Shown: in pieces, positions 62,026-64,000 of the stretch
Layout of the letters: every line of letters starts with the position of its first letter
Numbering within the stretch: position 1 is the first letter of the stretch
DNA from: Rhodocaloribacter litoris
GTDB taxonomy: Bacteria > Bacteroidota > Rhodothermia > Rhodothermales > ISCAR-4553
Length of the DNA stretch: 64,000 nucleotides
Assembly (NCBI RefSeq): GCF_011682235.2
Contig: NZ_CP076718.1
Span: 2,724,622-2,788,621 of the forward strand
Direction: 5' to 3'
Translations under genes and position numbers: made by a program
The notes under the pieces: generated by a model
Database searches by the model: none
What the model saw: the letters and a program-made list of their open reading frames with translations, nothing else
Told to the model about the DNA's origin: nothing

Positions 62026-62559
62026 TTACATCGACGAGGGCGGCACGATCCCGTTGAGGCGCATATAGGTGACCAGGTTGCCGTAGTGCTCGTAGTTGTG
62101 CGCGGCGTTGAAGGCCAGGATGGCCGAGGCCGCCATCTTGCGCCCGAACAGGTCCCGCATCTGGCTGCCCTCGGCGTCGGTCAGCCTGGCGTAGACGCCC
62201 GTGCAGTAGTCGAAGCCATCCTTCAGCGCGGCGAGGATCGCGTCGCGGGTGGTGGCCGTCTCCTCGTAGTTCCGGGTGTTGGGGTTGGCTTCCCCGGCTG
62301 CCGTGGCGCAGAAAAAGAACTGGGCGTTGGCCACGTGGGCCAGGATCTGTCCGGCGGTCCGCACTTCGTCGGTGGGCCGGTAGGCGTACATCTTCTCGTC
62401 GAGCATCTCGGCCGTCTTCAGGAGGTTGGTGACGGTGATGTCGTGCAGGCCCTTGAGGGAGGTGATGACGGGGTTTTCCGGAGGGGTGGCTTCCTGGGCA
62501 TGGAGGCGGGCTGGCGGCAGGAGCACCAGCAGCAGGGTCAGCAGCGCGAGCGGTTTCAT
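62026..62559 (-). CDS. Secreted DinB-fold protein
   Basis: 177 residues. A signal peptide (LALLTLLLVLLPPARLHAQ) is followed by a four-helix DinB/YfiT-type bundle. The usual three metal histidines fit His in ILAHVANAQFF and two in AAHNYEHYGNL near the C-terminus. DinB-fold proteins include metal-dependent thiol transferases, but most have unknown substrates. Export is unusual compared with cytoplasmic family members. The ATG at 62559 is chosen for the signal peptide. Confidence 0.82.
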   Translation of the reverse strand: MKPLALLTLLLVLLPPARLHAQEATPPENPVITSLKGLHDITVTNLLKTAEMLDEKMYAYRPTDEVRTAGQILAHVANAQFFFCATAAGEANPNTRNYEETATTRDAILAALKDGFDYCTGVYARLTDAEGSQMRDLFGRKMAASAILAFNAAHNYEHYGNLVTYMRLNGIVPPSSM

Positions 62560-62691
62560 GGGAGGCAGGGGATTGGTGTGAGGAACGGTGCCTTCGAGCG
62601 CACAAGGTAACCGATGGGCCGCCGGGATCAAAGCCGGCTGTCGTTATTGGCCCAACCTGGCTTTTTCCGGGCAGGGCATTTCAGATTCCAC

Positions 62692-62721
62692 TTGTATGAC
62701 ATGTTACTTATTTTTATATTG
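62692..62721 (+). promoter_or_regulatory. Bacteroidota-type promoter TTG-N20-TATATTG
   Basis: TTG (62692-62694) is followed by 20 bases and TATATTG (62715-62721) within an AT-rich stretch 46 bases upstream of the TonB receptor start. The spacing equals that at 53696-53725. A start near 62728 would give a leader of about 40 nt. Confidence 0.55.
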
Positions 62722-62766
62722 CACGTGAAAGCCCTTTTCCCGGATTCCCATCGTCGCATCACCATC

Positions 62767-64000
62767 ATGAAGTGGCCCGTCTTGCTGCTCTTGCTGCTCC
62801 TTGGAGCGGTTGCGCCTGTCCATGCCCAAACGGGTAAGATCGCCGGATACGTGCGTGACGCCGACACGGGAGATCCCCTGCCCGGTGTCAACGTCGTCCT
62901 GGAGGGTACCCTCAGGGGAAGTGCGACAGACATAGATGGCTACTATGTCATCTTGAACGTGCCACCGGGCGAGTATGCGGTCACGGCTTCTTTTCTGGGG
63001 TATCAACCGGTAACCAAGACCGGGGTGGAGGTCAACACGGGGCGGACGACGGAACTGGATTTCACCCTTGCCGTGGCGACCGTGGAGCTGGGCGAGGAGG
63101 TCATCGTGAGTGCAGAGCGGCCCGTCATCGACCCCGAGCGCATCGCCTCGAGCGAGATCATACAGCTCGACGAAGTGACCGTCTCGCCGGGGGTCTACGA
63201 CCTTGCCGACGTCCTCGACCTTACCGTGGACGTCACCGACGGGCACTTCCGGGGTGGCCGGACGGGCGAGGAGATCTATCTGCTCAACGGGATCAACATC
63301 ATCAATCCCATTAACAACAGCCGGGCTTTTCAGCCGTCGGCTATGGGGATCGAAGAGGTTGAAGTGATCACGGGCGGATTTCCGGCCGAGTACGGCAATG
63401 CGCAGAGCGGCGTCGTCAACATCGCGCTGCGCGAGGGGAACGCCCACCGGTGGGAAGGGGAAGCGTCGGTCCGCCTCCGCGCCCCGGGCCGGAAGCATTT
63501 CGGGCCGGGCGTCTTTGATGCCGATGCCCACGCCTACATACAGGCCTTTGACAGCGTTGAAGAATGGGCGGGCGACAGCGGCGAAGGCGAGTACTACAAT
63601 TTCATCGGATACGGCTTCGGCAACATTTACGGGGCGGACTCCGTGCAGGCTGCCCGGATTGCCTACGAACTCTGGCGTCAGGCGCGGGAGGAACTCAACA
63701 GCACCTACGGTCAGGGGATCGACAGCGACGTGCAGGTGGCGCTCGGAGGTCCGCTCACCTCCTGGGCCAGGACGTTTCTCGCCACCCGGTTCGAAAGCAC
63801 CTGGCCGGTGTTTCCGTACGACCGCCCGCTCGAGTCGCAACAACTGCTGGGCAACGTCACCTTCGGCCTGGGAGGGGGGACGAGCCTGCGCCTGGCCGGG
63901 GCCTACAGCTATGCCGAGGAGCTTCAGGCGAGCAGCAGCTTCTGGAACTGGCTCTGGGACCGGGCCATCGGCCTGGCTCCGGTACAGGAAAGGACCTTCG
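62767..64000 (+). CDS. TonB-dependent receptor, N-terminal part (3' end outside window)
   Basis: An open frame of 411 codons that runs past the right edge without a stop. The signal peptide is MKWPVLLLLLLLGAVAPVHA. A carboxypeptidase-regulatory-like domain follows (about 23-105: IAGYVRDADTGDPLPGVNVV). The plug domain (about 115-230) includes YLLNGINIINPINN and VEVITGGFPAEYGNAQSGVV. The barrel starts near residue 235. The plug form GGFPAEYGNAQSG is typical of the outer-membrane receptors with an OAR-like plug that are common in Bacteroidota. The substrate cannot be told. An antisense frame across this region is a shadow. Confidence 0.93.
   Translation, partial: MKWPVLLLLLLLGAVAPVHAQTGKIAGYVRDADTGDPLPGVNVVLEGTLRGSATDIDGYYVILNVPPGEYAVTASFLGYQPVTKTGVEVNTGRTTELDFTLAVATVELGEEVIVSAERPVIDPERIASSEIIQLDEVTVSPGVYDLADVLDLTVDVTDGHFRGGRTGEEIYLLNGINIINPINNSRAFQPSAMGIEEVEVITGGFPAEYGNAQSGVVNIALREGNAHRWEGEASVRLRAPGRKHFGPGVFDADAHAYIQAFDSVEEWAGDSGEGEYYNFIGYGFGNIYGADSVQAARIAYELWRQAREELNSTYGQGIDSDVQVALGGPLTSWARTFLATRFESTWPVFPYDRPLESQQLLGNVTFGLGGGTSLRLAGAYSYAEELQASSSFWNWLWDRAIGLAPVQERTF

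Noticed and set aside
62716-62733. parS-like sequence GCACGTGAAA about 1 kb from parA
   Set aside because: Only about 12 of 16 bases match the TGTTTCACGTGAAACA consensus, and it overlaps a promoter. That is too degenerate to call.
62704-63843. 379-residue minus-strand frame opposite the right-edge receptor
   Set aside because: The plus strand encodes a clear TonB-dependent receptor; the antisense frame is a shadow.

Overview
The window is a GC-rich chromosomal segment of a Bacteroidota/Rhodothermota-type bacterium, most likely a Rhodothermales relative. The lineage call rests on type IX secretion (T9SS) C-terminal sorting domains, a DUF2480 protein, a DUF5683 protein next to parAB, paired TonB-dependent receptors with carboxypeptidase-regulatory-like N-termini, promoters of the form TTG-N20-TATnTTG, and many genes without a Shine-Dalgarno sequence. 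No tRNA, rRNA, CRISPR array, insertion sequence or prophage was seen.

Layout. 1-5.7 kb: end of an MFS transporter, ruvA, a TrmA/RlmD-type RNA methyltransferase, a RibD/DHFR-fold reductase, a rhodanese, and an ECF41 sigma factor with its partner AhpD-like gene and a recognisable ECF41 promoter. 6-20 kb: a co-directional envelope-signalling cluster. It holds a Ser/Thr kinase with a WD40 propeller and an outer SPOR-like domain, a CARF-like AAA+ sigma54-type regulator, a LysM lytic transglycosylase, an FhaA-like FHA protein, a 31-residue membrane peptide, a PP2C phosphatase, a single-chain RodA-penicillin-binding-protein fusion, and a HEPN-FHA protein. This resembles the actinobacterial fhaA-pstP-rodA-pbpA-pknB block. 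21-27 kb: a DUF2760 protein followed by two overlapping Hsp70-like genes and a small membrane protein; then rqcH.

28.8-39.5 kb: three secreted T9SS substrates (a propeller protein, a 2182-residue subtilase with cohesin- and dockerin-like modules, and a cohesin-like protein). 39.5-46.6 kb: aspartokinase, cysteine desulfurase, DUF2480, alpha-L-fucosidase, DUF2914 and YceI genes. 46.8-50.6 kb: a siderophore receptor and PepSY membrane protein behind a metalloregulator-like palindrome. 50.7-53.6 kb: purQ, an MgtC/DUF4010 membrane protein and a rhomboid protease.

53.6-54.74 kb: a protein-free stretch that I read as a roughly 800-nt structured RNA. It has a near-consensus sigma70 promoter, an 11-bp helix joining its two ends, many nested hairpins (several with GNRA or UNCG loops) and an intrinsic terminator. 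I could not match it to tmRNA, RNase P RNA, SRP RNA or a group II intron. It is the strongest candidate here for something undescribed.

54.7-64 kb: a glycosyltransferase, a HAD phosphatase, a sphingolipid pair (serine palmitoyltransferase and a GNAT acyltransferase that may be the ceramide synthase), a DUF5683 protein, parB and parA, a secreted DinB-fold protein, and the start of a TonB-dependent receptor running off the right edge. Short word-like repeats recur in several intergenic gaps.
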